Source: an uncultured Elusimicrobiales bacterium
Lineage (GTDB): Bacteria > Elusimicrobiota > Elusimicrobia > Elusimicrobiales > Elusimicrobiaceae
Length of the DNA stretch: 64,000 nucleotides
Reading direction: 5' to 3'
NCBI GenBank assembly: GCA_944324675.1
Contig: CALUXE010000006.1
Location: forward strand, 33,116-97,115
The notes under the pieces are model-generated. The model had not been told where the DNA came from. It worked only from the letters and a program-made list of their open reading frames with translations, and searched no databases. A program made the translations under genes and the position numbers. This document shows positions 26,165-34,992 of this stretch, one piece after another (within the stretch, counting starts at the first letter, position 1; every line of letters begins with the position of its first letter).

Positions 26165-26629
26165 ATGAATAAGGTCAACTCAAATCTTGCCGAACAGGCG
26201 CGCGCTTTGCTGGGCGCTACTAAAGACTTTACGGCCGATATGGCCAATCTCTCCGCTTTGATTTATCACAATGTGCATGAGATAAACTGGGCGGGTTTTT
26301 ATGTTTTTAAGGCGGGTAAATTGGTGTTGGGGCCGTTTCAGGGCAAGCCCGCCTGCGTAGAGATAGAAATCGGCAAAGGCGTTTGCGGGCTGTGCGCTAA
26401 AAGCGCAAAGACCGTAATAGCGCCTGACGTGCATAAATTCCCCGGGCATATCGCCTGCGACGAGGCCAGCAAAAGCGAAATAGTAATACCTCTGTTTAAG
26501 ACCGACGGAACAATTTACGGGGTTATGGATATAGATTCGCCTAAAGAGGACCGATTCGGCCCGCAAGAGCGGGAGCTGTTTGAAAGTTTGGCCGATATCT
26601 TAACGCGCGCCTGCGGCGGTTTTAGTTGA
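26165..26629 (+). CDS. msrC: Free methionine-(R)-sulfoxide reductase (GAF domain)
   Basis: fRMsr reduces free methionine-R-sulfoxide and protects against oxidation. The 154-residue protein is a single GAF domain. The three family cysteines are present with exact spacing: C64 (ACVEI), C74 (GVCGLC) and C98 (HIACDE), matching C84, C94 and C118 of the E. coli enzyme (gaps of 10 and 24). The start at ATG 26165 fits the family length; the frame is open further upstream but lacks similarity. It stands alone between a T-tract hairpin and a strong terminator. Presence of this repair enzyme suggests oxygen exposure for an otherwise anaerobic metabolism. Confidence 0.93.
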   Translation: MNKVNSNLAEQARALLGATKDFTADMANLSALIYHNVHEINWAGFYVFKAGKLVLGPFQGKPACVEIEIGKGVCGLCAKSAKTVIAPDVHKFPGHIACDEASKSEIVIPLFKTDGTIYGVMDIDSPKEDRFGPQERELFESLADILTRACGGFS

Positions 26630-26637
26630 TTAACAAA

Positions 26638-26666
26638 ACGGAAGCGGCCCTAAAGGCCGCTTCCGT
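26638..26666. terminator. Bidirectional terminator between msrC and tRNA-Phe
   Basis: ACGGAAGCGGCC (26638-26649) and GGCCGCTTCCGT (26655-26666) form a perfect 12-bp stem with loop CTAAA. It can end msrC on plus and the tRNA-Phe transcript on minus. Confidence 0.8.
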
Positions 26667-26684
26667 ATGTCTTTAAAAGAAATA

Positions 26685-26756
26685 TGCCGAGGGACAGGAT
26701 CGAACTGTCGACACCCGGTTTTTCAGACCGGTGCTCTACCACTGAGCTACCTCGGC
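26685..26756 (-). tRNA. tRNA-Phe (anticodon GAA)
   Basis: On the minus strand a full cloverleaf is visible: acceptor GCCGAGG/CCTCGGC, D-arm GCTC/GAGC, anticodon arm CCGGT-CTGAAAA-ACCGG with anticodon GAA, T-arm GACAG-TTCGATC-CTGTC, discriminator A. The length is 72 nt; the CCA tail is not encoded (next bases TAT). Confidence 0.97.
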
Positions 26757-26869
26757 ATTTGGCTTGACGGTTTTTATAGGCCGCCAAATCAATAAATCTG
26801 TTTTTTGCTACCCTATTATAATATCAAATTAGGCGTTATATTTCAATGTTATTAAATAGACTTCTGCCC

Positions 26870-28069
26870 TTACGCTTTGCTTTGCGCGGTTTTATCGGCT
26901 TTGGCCGCGGCCAAACAGAACAGCGCCGCCGGAATTACAAACAGCATTGTGGAAAGTACCGCCGCCCTCAAGCTAAACGAATCGGACACCGCCCCGACAA
27001 AAGCGGGCGAAATCGCGTCGCCCAGCGCGTGTATAATAAATATGTTTACCGCGAAAGCCATAGACCTTATTTTGATGTCCGTCAGATTTACTATAGCCGC
27101 GTTCAGCGGGCCCGTCTGCAAGAAAGCGAACATTATCGCTATGGCGAGGAGACTCAGCGCTAAAAAGTAATTGTCAAACGAGAGCGCCGCCGCCGCGAAA
27201 GGGAGCGCCGCGGCAAAACTTACGGCGGAAACCAAATAATACGCCTTCTTTGTTTTCTTTAACACCTTGTCGGCCAAGAAACCGCCCAAAAAAGTGCCCG
27301 CCGCGCCCGCCAGTATCGTTAAGGCGCCGAAGACCGTCCCCGCCTGCGCTACGGAAAAATCATAATATCTGTGCATAAAAGTGGGCATCCACGCCGCAAG
27401 CCCGCCCAAAGTAAAAGTGCCCATAGCCTGCGCCAAACACACGAACAGAAACGGTTTGTTCTTCAGCAGGGTAAGATAATTTTTGATTTTCGGTTTTTCG
27501 GTTTTCAGGGTTTTTGTTCTGGCGTCTTTAAGTTTAAACAATATAAAAGCCGCTATCAAAGCGCCTGGGAGCCCGACTAAAAAGAAAGCGCTCCTCCACC
27601 CGATGTGAAACCCCAGAAATCCGCCCAGCAAATACCCCAAGGCGCTGCCCGCGGGCAAGGCCAACCCGAACAGCGCCAAAATGCGGGCGCGCTTTTCGGC
27701 TGGGAATTTTTCCGCAAGGAAGGAGGGTGATACGCTGGTAAAGCCCGCCTCGCCTATCCCTATAAAACTGCGCGCCGCAAATAAATGAAAATAATTTTTC
27801 GCCGCGCCTGAAAGCATAGTCGCCCCGCTCCATAAAAAAGCGCAAACCGCCATAGTGTATTGGCGGGGCGTTCGGTCGGCGATGTATCCTATAACGGGCG
27901 CGGCGAACATATACACGAACATAAAGGCCGAGGCCAATATCCCCAGCTTAGCGTCGGATAAAAGCAGGTCCTCCTTTATCAGCGGAAAGACGGAAAACAG
28001 TATCTGCCTGTCTATGTAATTTAACAGATTAAGTGAGAATAGCAACACAAATACCGTTTTTGCGTTCAT
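26870..28069 (-). CDS. MFS transporter (spinster-like)
   Basis: The 399-residue protein has about 12 membrane helices and the MFS signatures: LNYIDRQILFSVFPLI in helix 1, GYIADRTPRQ in the loop 2-3 position and ARSFIGIGEAGFTSVSPSFL in helices 4-5. The N-terminal motif NYxDR is typical of the spinster-like MFS branch and related organic anion carriers. The substrate cannot be named. Its start overlaps the trmL stop by one base, so it is the third gene of the GT2-trmL-MFS transcript. Confidence 0.85.
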   Translation of the reverse strand: MNAKTVFVLLFSLNLLNYIDRQILFSVFPLIKEDLLLSDAKLGILASAFMFVYMFAAPVIGYIADRTPRQYTMAVCAFLWSGATMLSGAAKNYFHLFAARSFIGIGEAGFTSVSPSFLAEKFPAEKRARILALFGLALPAGSALGYLLGGFLGFHIGWRSAFFLVGLPGALIAAFILFKLKDARTKTLKTEKPKIKNYLTLLKNKPFLFVCLAQAMGTFTLGGLAAWMPTFMHRYYDFSVAQAGTVFGALTILAGAAGTFLGGFLADKVLKKTKKAYYLVSAVSFAAALPFAAAALSFDNYFLALSLLAIAIMFAFLQTGPLNAAIVNLTDIKIRSMAFAVNIFIIHALGDAISPAFVGAVSDSFSLRAAVLSTMLFVIPAALFCLAAAKADKTAQSKA

Positions 28070-28524
28070 TAAAAATCCTTTGTTTGGCGCAGCGCCTCAT
28101 AGAGGCATATCGCCGCGGAAGTAGATAAATTTAAGGACCTTACCTCACCCGGCATCGGGATTTGGTAGAGAGAGTCTTTATATTCCTTATACAATGCTTT
28201 GGGCAGGCCGCAAGATTCGCTGCCGAAGGCCAGATAATCATTCTTTTGGAATTTAATGTCCCAGAGTGATTTTTCGCCTTTCGTGGAGAAAAAGAAAATT
28301 CTCGCGCCCTCGGGCAGGGAATTTTTGAAATCGGCGAAAGTATCGTATCTGGTGTATTTCAGTTTGGGCCAATAGTCCAAGCCGCTGCGTCTGATTTCTT
28401 TGTCCTCTATTTTAAAGCCGAGTTTGCCCACTAAATGCAAGTGCGCGTTCGCAGCGACGCAAGTCCTGCCGATATTGCCCGTATTGAAGGGGATTTCGGG
28501 GTTGATTAAAACTATGTTCATCAT
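28069..28524 (-). CDS. trmL: tRNA (cytidine(34)/cmnm5U34-2'-O)-methyltransferase TrmL
   Basis: TrmL methylates the ribose of the wobble base in tRNA-Leu. The 151-residue protein has the SPOUT/trefoil-knot signatures: N-terminal NIVLINPEIPFNTGNIGRTC with the conserved Asn-Thr-Gly-Asn-Arg, GSESCGLP (knot loop) and PMPGEVRSLNLSTSAAI with the SAM-binding SLNLS. Length is close to the E. coli protein (157). It lies between a GT2 gene and an MFS gene in the same direction. Confidence 0.93.
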   Translation of the reverse strand: MMNIVLINPEIPFNTGNIGRTCVAANAHLHLVGKLGFKIEDKEIRRSGLDYWPKLKYTRYDTFADFKNSLPEGARIFFFSTKGEKSLWDIKFQKNDYLAFGSESCGLPKALYKEYKDSLYQIPMPGEVRSLNLSTSAAICLYEALRQTKDF

Positions 28525-28544
28525 AAAATAATTTTATGAAACTT

Positions 28545-29618
28545 TTATTCTTCGGGCAAACCGCTGAGGGAAGTTTCGTTTAAGGGGAAAAATATCCCGT
28601 AAAAGAAGATGAGCGGGTTCGTTATAACGCGCGCCAAACGCGGCATAAAGTAGAGATTGTGCCTCAAGGCGAATTTGAATAAAGCGAATTTCACTTTAAA
28701 AATAAAATTCCTTTCTTTAAACAGATCGCTCGGCAAGTTAAGATAAAAATTTTTGCTCTTTTCAAAAAACTCTTTTGTTTGCGTTTTGTCCGATTGTTTT
28801 AATGCGCCGTTGCCTATACATTCTCCGCCTATTATTTGTTTTAAAAGGATATATTCAAATTCTTCTTTTATTTCCGGGTATATGTTCAATCCGTTTAAAT
28901 AATTACGTATATAAGAAAAATTCTCAAAGTTAATATTAGCGGAATTGTTTGAACTTCTTTTCCCCAAAGAATTAGTGGTGTCTCTAAAGTCTATTAGAGG
29001 TTCGTCAATAAAAATAAATTTATTGGCCAAGGCAAATAAAGCGCCCATAAAAGGGACGTCTTCCGTACCGCGCCCTTCGGGGAAACGGAGATGGTTGCTT
29101 TCTATAAGACTCCTTTTGATAAGGCTGCCCCAAGGTCTGCCTATTATGCCTGCGCCGATAAATAAGAAATTCGCGCGCGTAGCAGGCGGCCTTACAAGTG
29201 CGGCGGGGAGTCCTTTTAAATTACACTTTAAGAATTTTTTGTCCGATTCGTCGATCCTATCACAGGAGCAGGTTGCTATATCGGATTTTTCCTCTTCCGC
29301 TTTTTTGTAAAGGATTTCACAGGCGTCGCTTCGGAGGATATCGTCGCTGTCAAAGAATAAAACATATTTGCCCTTGGCGTGCTTGAGGCCCTCGTTCCTG
29401 GCGCCGCCCGCCATGCCGCCTTCTTTGTAAAGATAATGGAAGTTGGGATATTTGCCAGCAAATTCCTTTATTATTTCGGGCGAGCCGTCTTTTGAGGCAT
29501 TATCCACGCACAGGACCTCAATATTTTTAAAAGTTTGCTCCGCGGCCGATTGCAGGGCTTTTTGCAAGAACTTCTCTGAATTGTATACGGGTATTATTAC
29601 GCTTATTTCGGCGCTCAT
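28545..29618 (-). CDS. Family 2 glycosyltransferase
   Basis: The 357-residue protein begins with a GT-A fold of family GT2: SVIIPVYNSEKFLQKALQSA, VDNASKDGSPE (nucleotide-binding Asp), GGARNEGLKHAKGKYVLFF and the DxD-type metal site FDSDD. The C-terminal 150 residues are variable and have no membrane domain of note until a short hydrophobic stretch at the end. The sugar donor and acceptor cannot be read from sequence; surface polysaccharide or lipid glycosylation is most common. First gene of a minus-strand block with trmL and the MFS gene. Confidence 0.88.
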   Translation of the reverse strand: MSAEISVIIPVYNSEKFLQKALQSAAEQTFKNIEVLCVDNASKDGSPEIIKEFAGKYPNFHYLYKEGGMAGGARNEGLKHAKGKYVLFFDSDDILRSDACEILYKKAEEEKSDIATCSCDRIDESDKKFLKCNLKGLPAALVRPPATRANFLFIGAGIIGRPWGSLIKRSLIESNHLRFPEGRGTEDVPFMGALFALANKFIFIDEPLIDFRDTTNSLGKRSSNNSANINFENFSYIRNYLNGLNIYPEIKEEFEYILLKQIIGGECIGNGALKQSDKTQTKEFFEKSKNFYLNLPSDLFKERNFIFKVKFALFKFALRHNLYFMPRLARVITNPLIFFYGIFFPLNETSLSGLPEE

Positions 29619-29702
29619 ATCTTATCCTTTGAATATAGTTCGGTTTTATTGTTTGCTTTAAAACTTTGTTAAAATAAAAACTTCTTATTAAAAATCAACG
29701 TA

Positions 29703-29719
29703 AAACAATCGGATTGTTT
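29703..29719. promoter_or_regulatory. 17-bp palindrome upstream of the GT2 gene
   Basis: AAACAATC-G-GATTGTTT is a perfect inverted repeat, 85 nt upstream of the minus-strand GT2 start and 64 nt past the glgP stop. It is operator-like, but could also form a small hairpin in the glgP 3' region. Confidence 0.35.
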
Positions 29720-29782
29720 CCAAGGTTGTTTCACGTTGAATAAATATTCCCCGCCTAAGGCAAAAGCGCGGGCCTTTTCAAT

Positions 29783-32332
29783 TTACATTTCCCATCTTAC
29801 ATATATCGGCGTAAACGGGTGCGGTATCGCGCTGTTAAACGGCAGAATTCGCATGGCGTAATCTTGCCGTCCGCTGGTTTCGGGGTGGATTTCCACCTCG
29901 TATAAATAAGCGTCGCCTTCCCTGCCGACCATATTCATAGTAAAGTCCTTCACGCTTTCAAAACCGCCGCCCAAGCCGCGCAGGCCGAGCTGGGTTTGCA
30001 CTACTACGTCTTCCGGCTTCAAATCGCCCAAAGTTACTTTGGCTTTGAATTTCAAAGTTTCGCCCACCAGCACCGTGCGCGATATATTGCCCGTAACGTC
30101 AACTATCGACACTCTGGGCCAGTTCGCCGCTATTCTGCCGCGCCAAGCCGCCAAGGCCGCCGTCTGCCCTTCGCTTTTTAAAATATTGCCGTAATAGTGG
30201 GCTTTGGTGTAGAATCTGTCGTAATATTCCTGCACCATTCTGTTGGTGTTGAAGAACGGCACTATCGTTTTGATTGACGTCTTCATCTTGGATACCCACT
30301 GTTGGGGGATATTGTCCTGATCCCTATCGTAGAATACTGGCGCGATTTCGTTCTCGATCAAATTATAAAGCGCCTGGGATTCGACTTCGTCGCGCTGCTC
30401 GTCGCTTTGATAAGACTGCGCCCCGATTATCGACCAGCTGAAATCGCACGGCCCCACTTCGTCCCACCAGCCGTCTAATATGGATAGGGCCAAAGCGCCG
30501 TTAAGCGCGGCTTTCATGCCGCTGGTGCCGGAGGCTTCCATCGGCCTTACCGGATTGTTGAGCCATACATCCACGCCCTGCACCATATAGCGCGCCAAGT
30601 TCATATTATAATCTTCCGCGAAGACGATTTTGCCTCTGAATCTCGGGTCCAGCATAATATTGTATATCTGCTTAATAAACTCTTTGCCCGCGGTGTCCGC
30701 CGGGTGGGCTTTGCCCGCGAAGACGAATTGCACCGGCCTTTGGGCATTGTTGACTATCGCGGAGAGTCTGTCCAAATCTTTAAAGAGCAAAGTAGCCCTC
30801 TTATAGGTGGCGAAGCGCCTCGCGAAGCCGATGGTAAGTATTTTGTCCTTTAAAACCTTTGACGCCTGATTGGCCAGCATTACATTGCCCGATAGCCTAT
30901 TGGCCTGCAAGGCCATCTTGTTGCGAATGTATTTTATGAGTTTGTTTTTCCGCAGTTCGTGAGTCTTCCAAAGTTCTTCGGAGGGGATATTTTCTACCTT
31001 GTTCCACACCGATTGGTTGAAGTTGTTTAAGCTGTCGTCGCCGTCAAAGAGATATTTGCGGTACAGCTCGCTGTATTCGTGGCTTACCCAGCTGGCGGGG
31101 TGTATGCCGTTGGTTATGCTGGTTATCGGCACTTCGGAAGTGTTAAGGCCGTTCCAAATATTCTTCCACATTTCCCTGGATACCACGCCATGCAGTTTCG
31201 CTACGCCGTTGAGATAGGCCGAAAGCTTCAGCGCGAATACCGTCATGCAGAACATCGGCGATTGGGGGGTTTCTTTGCCCAAATCGAGGAAGGCCTCCCA
31301 CCCTATGCCCAGTTGGGAAACATAAGGCTCCATAAATTTTTTGACGAGATTGAAATCGAAATATTCATTGCCCGCGATTACCGGCGTATGCGTGGTAAAT
31401 ACCGAAGTCGCCCAAACGAGTTCTTTGGCCTCGTTGAAGGAGATTTTCTTGTCCTGCATAATCTCTATTATGCGTTCGCACAGCAGGAAGGCCGAATGCC
31501 CCTCGTTTATGTGGTATACCGTCGGGTTCATACCCATAGCTTTTAAAGCCTTTACTCCGCCGACGCCCAAGATTATTTCCTGTTTTATTCTGTTTTCCCT
31601 GTCGCCGCCGTAGAGCTGTTCGGTTATCGTTCTGTGCGCGGGCGGGTTTTCCGGAAGATTTGTATCCAAAAGGTAGAGAGAAGTTCTGCCCACAGGCACG
31701 CGCCATATCATAGCTTTGACGATTTCTCTGCCAAGCGGAATATCTATCGTAAGGTTATTGCCTTTATTGTTGCGCACCGCTTCCACCGACATATGCGCCC
31801 AGTCGTTTTCCGGGTATTCCTCGCCTTGCCAGCCGTCCTTGTTGAGCACTTGCTTTACGTATCCTTTTTGATAGAACAGCCCCACGCCTATCAAAGGCAG
31901 GCCCAAGTCGCTCGTGCTTTTGATATGGTCGCCCGCCAGCATGCCGAGGCCGCCCGAATATATCGGCAAGCCTTCGCCTATGCCGTACTCCATGGAGAAA
32001 TACGCCGTAAGGAAATTTTCTTTCCCTTCCCCTTTTACCTTGTTGTACCAAGTATCTTTATTGTTCTGATAGTTTCTGTAGAGTTTTTCCACGAAGTTGA
32101 GGTGCGCTATAAAATCCTCGTCTTTGCTCAGTTCTTCCAGCCTTTTCTGAGATACCGTCGCCATAAGCCATTTCGGCATTCTTTGGGATTTTTCCCAAAG
32201 CTGTTCGTCTATTCTTAAAAAGAGCATTATCGCCGGCCAGTTCCAGGCAAACCACATATTGTTGGAAAGTTCCTCGAGAAATTTCATATTGTCCGGCAAA
32301 TTGGGTGTTACTTTGAAAGAATGAATTTTCAT
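29783..32332 (-). CDS. glgP: Alpha-glucan phosphorylase (GT35)
   Basis: The enzyme phosphorolyses glycogen or maltodextrin to glucose-1-phosphate. The 849-residue protein is of the longer prokaryotic type with an N-terminal DUF3417-like block (about residues 10-115, NMWFAWNWPAIMLF) followed by the GT35 domains: EYGIGEGLPIYSGGLGMLAGDH, IYHINEGHSAF-like VYHINEGHSAF, and the PLP site EASGTSGMKAALNGAL with the Schiff-base Lys. The gene stands alone. A hairpin-like CCCGC/GCGGG (29750-29772) follows. Its presence implies glycogen or maltodextrin use; synthesis genes are not in this window. Confidence 0.95.
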   Translation of the reverse strand: MKIHSFKVTPNLPDNMKFLEELSNNMWFAWNWPAIMLFLRIDEQLWEKSQRMPKWLMATVSQKRLEELSKDEDFIAHLNFVEKLYRNYQNNKDTWYNKVKGEGKENFLTAYFSMEYGIGEGLPIYSGGLGMLAGDHIKSTSDLGLPLIGVGLFYQKGYVKQVLNKDGWQGEEYPENDWAHMSVEAVRNNKGNNLTIDIPLGREIVKAMIWRVPVGRTSLYLLDTNLPENPPAHRTITEQLYGGDRENRIKQEIILGVGGVKALKAMGMNPTVYHINEGHSAFLLCERIIEIMQDKKISFNEAKELVWATSVFTTHTPVIAGNEYFDFNLVKKFMEPYVSQLGIGWEAFLDLGKETPQSPMFCMTVFALKLSAYLNGVAKLHGVVSREMWKNIWNGLNTSEVPITSITNGIHPASWVSHEYSELYRKYLFDGDDSLNNFNQSVWNKVENIPSEELWKTHELRKNKLIKYIRNKMALQANRLSGNVMLANQASKVLKDKILTIGFARRFATYKRATLLFKDLDRLSAIVNNAQRPVQFVFAGKAHPADTAGKEFIKQIYNIMLDPRFRGKIVFAEDYNMNLARYMVQGVDVWLNNPVRPMEASGTSGMKAALNGALALSILDGWWDEVGPCDFSWSIIGAQSYQSDEQRDEVESQALYNLIENEIAPVFYDRDQDNIPQQWVSKMKTSIKTIVPFFNTNRMVQEYYDRFYTKAHYYGNILKSEGQTAALAAWRGRIAANWPRVSIVDVTGNISRTVLVGETLKFKAKVTLGDLKPEDVVVQTQLGLRGLGGGFESVKDFTMNMVGREGDAYLYEVEIHPETSGRQDYAMRILPFNSAIPHPFTPIYVRWEM

Positions 32333-32578
32333 CTCTTATTACTCCCTTTCTTTTGATAATCTTTATATTAGTATATAAATTGAAAAAGGGGCAAGGCAAC
32401 AAAAATAAGAAATATTTTCGTCCTTTTTTGCTCTCTTTGCGGGACGAAGGAGGGGGCTTATTCTTAATAGGCGGAACGCTTCTTGTTCTTTTTCGCCGCC
32501 CCGCAAGCGGCGCAGTCCCGTCCTGAAAATGCGAAAGCGCGAAAAATATTGTAAAATATCAATATATAAGAGGTTTAT

Positions 32579-32652
32579 GTCTCGTTCGTCTAGCGGTTTA
32601 GGACGCCGCCCTCTCAAGGCGGAGATCACGGGTTCGAATCCCGTACGAGACG
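32579..32652 (+). tRNA. tRNA-Glu (anticodon CTC)
   Basis: Acceptor GTCTCGT (32579-32585) pairs with ACGAGAC (32645-32651), discriminator G32652. The anticodon arm CGCC-GCC-CTCTCAA-GGCGG shows anticodon CTC, and the T-arm has ACGGG-TTCGAAT-CCCGT. Length 74 nt, no encoded CCA. Body sequence is typical of Glu tRNAs (GTTCGTCTAGcGG). Confidence 0.95.
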
Positions 32653-32716
32653 TATTTCCCCGTACGATTTATACTCCGCCGCAGCGCGGATATTTTTATT
32701 TTAAGGAGCTTTTTTT

Positions 32717-33790
32717 ATGGATATAGGAATAGTGGGTTTGCCCAATGTAGGGAAATCGTCCCTTTTTAATGCGCTTACCAATGCCGGCGCGCAGGCTTCC
32801 AATTATCCTTTTACCACCATAGAGCCTAATGTCGGCGTAGTACCCATACCCGATAAGAGGCTTGACGCTTTATTTGATTTGTTCAAACCGCCAAAGAAAA
32901 CGGCCGCTTTTATCAGATTTGTCGATATAGCGGGCATTGTTGAAGGCGCGAGCAAGGGCGAAGGCTTGGGCAATAAGTTCCTGGCCAATATACGCGAAGT
33001 CGACGCCATAATACACGTAGTCCGTCTGTTCGAGGACGAAAACATCACGCACGTGTCGGGCAGCGTGGACCCTTTAAGAGATATAGAAATTATAGAAACC
33101 GAACTTATGCTGGCCGATTTGGAAAGCGTGGAAAAGATGCTTCCCAAGGCACAAAGCAACGCTAAAAGCGGCAATAAGGAAGCCAAAGCCAGATTGGAAA
33201 CCCTGCTTAAACTCCAGAAGGCTTTAAGCGAGGGTAAACCCGCCTCAAGCGTGGAACTGGAAGAAGAGGAAAAAAAGGATCTTCAGCTTCTTACGCTTAA
33301 GCCGATGTTGTATGTTGGCAATAATTCCGAAAAGCCTAACGAAGAAAACTCCCGTAAATTGCGCGAGCACGCCCAAAAGACGGGCGCCGGCTTTGTGGAA
33401 CTCTGCATAAAATTCGAGGCCGAAATAGCGGAACTCGATGAGGAAGAGAAACGTCTTTTCCTGGCGGAAGTCGGCTCGGAGTATACGGGTCTGGAAAAGA
33501 TAGTAAGGGAAGGAATGAAACTTTTGAATATGTGCACTTTCTTTACGGCCGGGCCTGAAGTTGAGGTGCGCTCCTGGCTGATACCCGTAGGCTGCCCCGC
33601 GCCCAAAGCGGCGGGCAAAATTCATTCCGACATAGAACGCGGCTTTATCTGCGCGGAAGTGTACGGCGTAGATGATATACTTGAACATAAATCGGAAAAG
33701 GCTTTAAAGGAAAAGGGCCTTATCCGCCAGGAAGGGCGCGACTATATAATAAAAGACGGCGACGTCTGCGTATTCAGGTTTAACGTATAA
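32717..33790 (+). CDS. ychF: Redox-regulated ATPase YchF/Ola1
   Basis: YchF is an Obg-family P-loop protein that prefers ATP over GTP, associates with ribosomes and modulates the oxidative stress response. The 357-residue product shows GIVGLPNVGKSSLFNALT (G1), FTTIEPNVGVV (G2), DIAGIVEGASKGEGLGN (G3) and an altered G4 (GNNSEK, NxxE rather than NKxD), which is the hallmark of the ATP-specific family. A TGS domain ends the protein (QEGRDYIIKDGDVCVFRFNV). GGAG precedes the ATG. The stop overlaps the next gene by 1 bp. Confidence 0.96.
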   Translation: MDIGIVGLPNVGKSSLFNALTNAGAQASNYPFTTIEPNVGVVPIPDKRLDALFDLFKPPKKTAAFIRFVDIAGIVEGASKGEGLGNKFLANIREVDAIIHVVRLFEDENITHVSGSVDPLRDIEIIETELMLADLESVEKMLPKAQSNAKSGNKEAKARLETLLKLQKALSEGKPASSVELEEEEKKDLQLLTLKPMLYVGNNSEKPNEENSRKLREHAQKTGAGFVELCIKFEAEIAELDEEEKRLFLAEVGSEYTGLEKIVREGMKLLNMCTFFTAGPEVEVRSWLIPVGCPAPKAAGKIHSDIERGFICAEVYGVDDILEHKSEKALKEKGLIRQEGRDYIIKDGDVCVFRFNV

Positions 33791-34992
33791 TGGTTTGCAA
33801 AAGTTTCGGCGTTTGCGGGGGCTGTTCTTTAAAACAGGACGACTACCCCGCCCAAATCAAATTGAAACAGGGCAAAGTAAAAGCCCTGCTGGAACCTTTT
33901 TACGGTGGGGAAATAGCGGTAACGTCTTCCCCCGATACCGAGTATTTCCGAAATAAAATTGAACTTAGCTTCTGCCGCCAGGTCGTCTGGAGCGAGCCTT
34001 ACGGCAAAAAGAAAAAGGTCGTCCGCGACAAAACCAAACCCCTGGAATTTGAAAATACTTTCGGCTTCCGCCTAAAAGGCCGCTGGGACCGTTGCGTCAA
34101 TATAGAAGACTGCCTTTTGTATGAGCCAAATCTCTCCGATTACGCAAAAGCCTTGCGCCTGTGGGCGGAGGAAAAGAAACTTTCTTTCTACGACCAGCGC
34201 ACGCACGAGGGCCTGCTGAGGAATTTGATTTTAAGGCGCGGCGTCAATACGGGGGAAGGTATGGCCGTACTGATAACCGCTTCGCCTTTTAAATACGCCG
34301 AGGACTTCGCCAAACTGACGGAATCCTTTTATCCCTCTTATCATATCCTTACGGCGGTAAACGACGGCGTTTCCGACGCTTCGGGCTTAAAGGATATAAA
34401 GGTAATAAAAGGCAAAGGCTTTATAAGGGAAAAGCTCTTTGAAAGCGGACGGGAAGTAATCTTTGAAATATCGCCGCAATCGTTTTTCCAGACGAACACG
34501 AAAGCCGCCAATTTGATTTATGAAAGGGTGGCCTCAAAAATGGCGGAGTTAAAACCCGCCGTTATGTACGATTTTTACGGCGGGGCGGGCAGTTTCAGCC
34601 TATGCTGCGCGCCTTATGTCGGCAAGAGCCTGTGCGTGGAAAGCGTGCCCAGCGCGGTAAACGACGGCGTAAGAAACGCGAAAATAAATAAAATAGACAA
34701 TGTCAATTTTTTCTGCGCCACTACGGAAGATTTTTTGGCCAAGAATAAAATAGGCTCTCACAATTCCGTGATAGTGCTCGACCCGCCCAGAAGCGGCGTA
34801 CACCCCGCGGCCTGCGCCAAGATATTAAACAGCGGCGCGCCAAAAATATTTTATATATCCTGCAACCCAGTAACTTTGGCGGAAAATCTAAAAACGCTCA
34901 GCGCGAAGTATAAAGTAACCCACGTCGAGTGTTTTGACTTTTTCCCGCACAGCGAACATATAGAAACTTTAGCGGAACTTGAACTGAAATGA
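33790..34992 (+). CDS. RlmD/TrmA-type RNA (uracil-C5) methyltransferase
   Basis: This 400-residue protein belongs to the TrmA/RlmC/RlmD class that methylates uracil C5 in rRNA or tRNA using SAM. It has an N-terminal iron-sulfur cluster motif CKSFGVCGGCSLKQ with a further Cys near residue 104, a TRAM-less N-terminal half, the SAM loop YDFYGGAGSFSL, VLDPPRSGVHPA and the catalytic YISCNPVTLAENL with the nucleophilic Cys. It is therefore more RlmD/RumA-like than TrmA, but the target U is not resolvable. Translationally coupled to the helicase gene (ATGA overlap). Confidence 0.85.
   Translation: MVCKSFGVCGGCSLKQDDYPAQIKLKQGKVKALLEPFYGGEIAVTSSPDTEYFRNKIELSFCRQVVWSEPYGKKKKVVRDKTKPLEFENTFGFRLKGRWDRCVNIEDCLLYEPNLSDYAKALRLWAEEKKLSFYDQRTHEGLLRNLILRRGVNTGEGMAVLITASPFKYAEDFAKLTESFYPSYHILTAVNDGVSDASGLKDIKVIKGKGFIREKLFESGREVIFEISPQSFFQTNTKAANLIYERVASKMAELKPAVMYDFYGGAGSFSLCCAPYVGKSLCVESVPSAVNDGVRNAKINKIDNVNFFCATTEDFLAKNKIGSHNSVIVLDPPRSGVHPAACAKILNSGAPKIFYISCNPVTLAENLKTLSAKYKVTHVECFDFFPHSEHIETLAELELK

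Noticed and set aside
31634..32218. Open frame of 194 codons on plus, opposite glgP
   Set aside because: The minus-strand frame matches alpha-glucan phosphorylase without interruption; the plus frame is a composition artefact.
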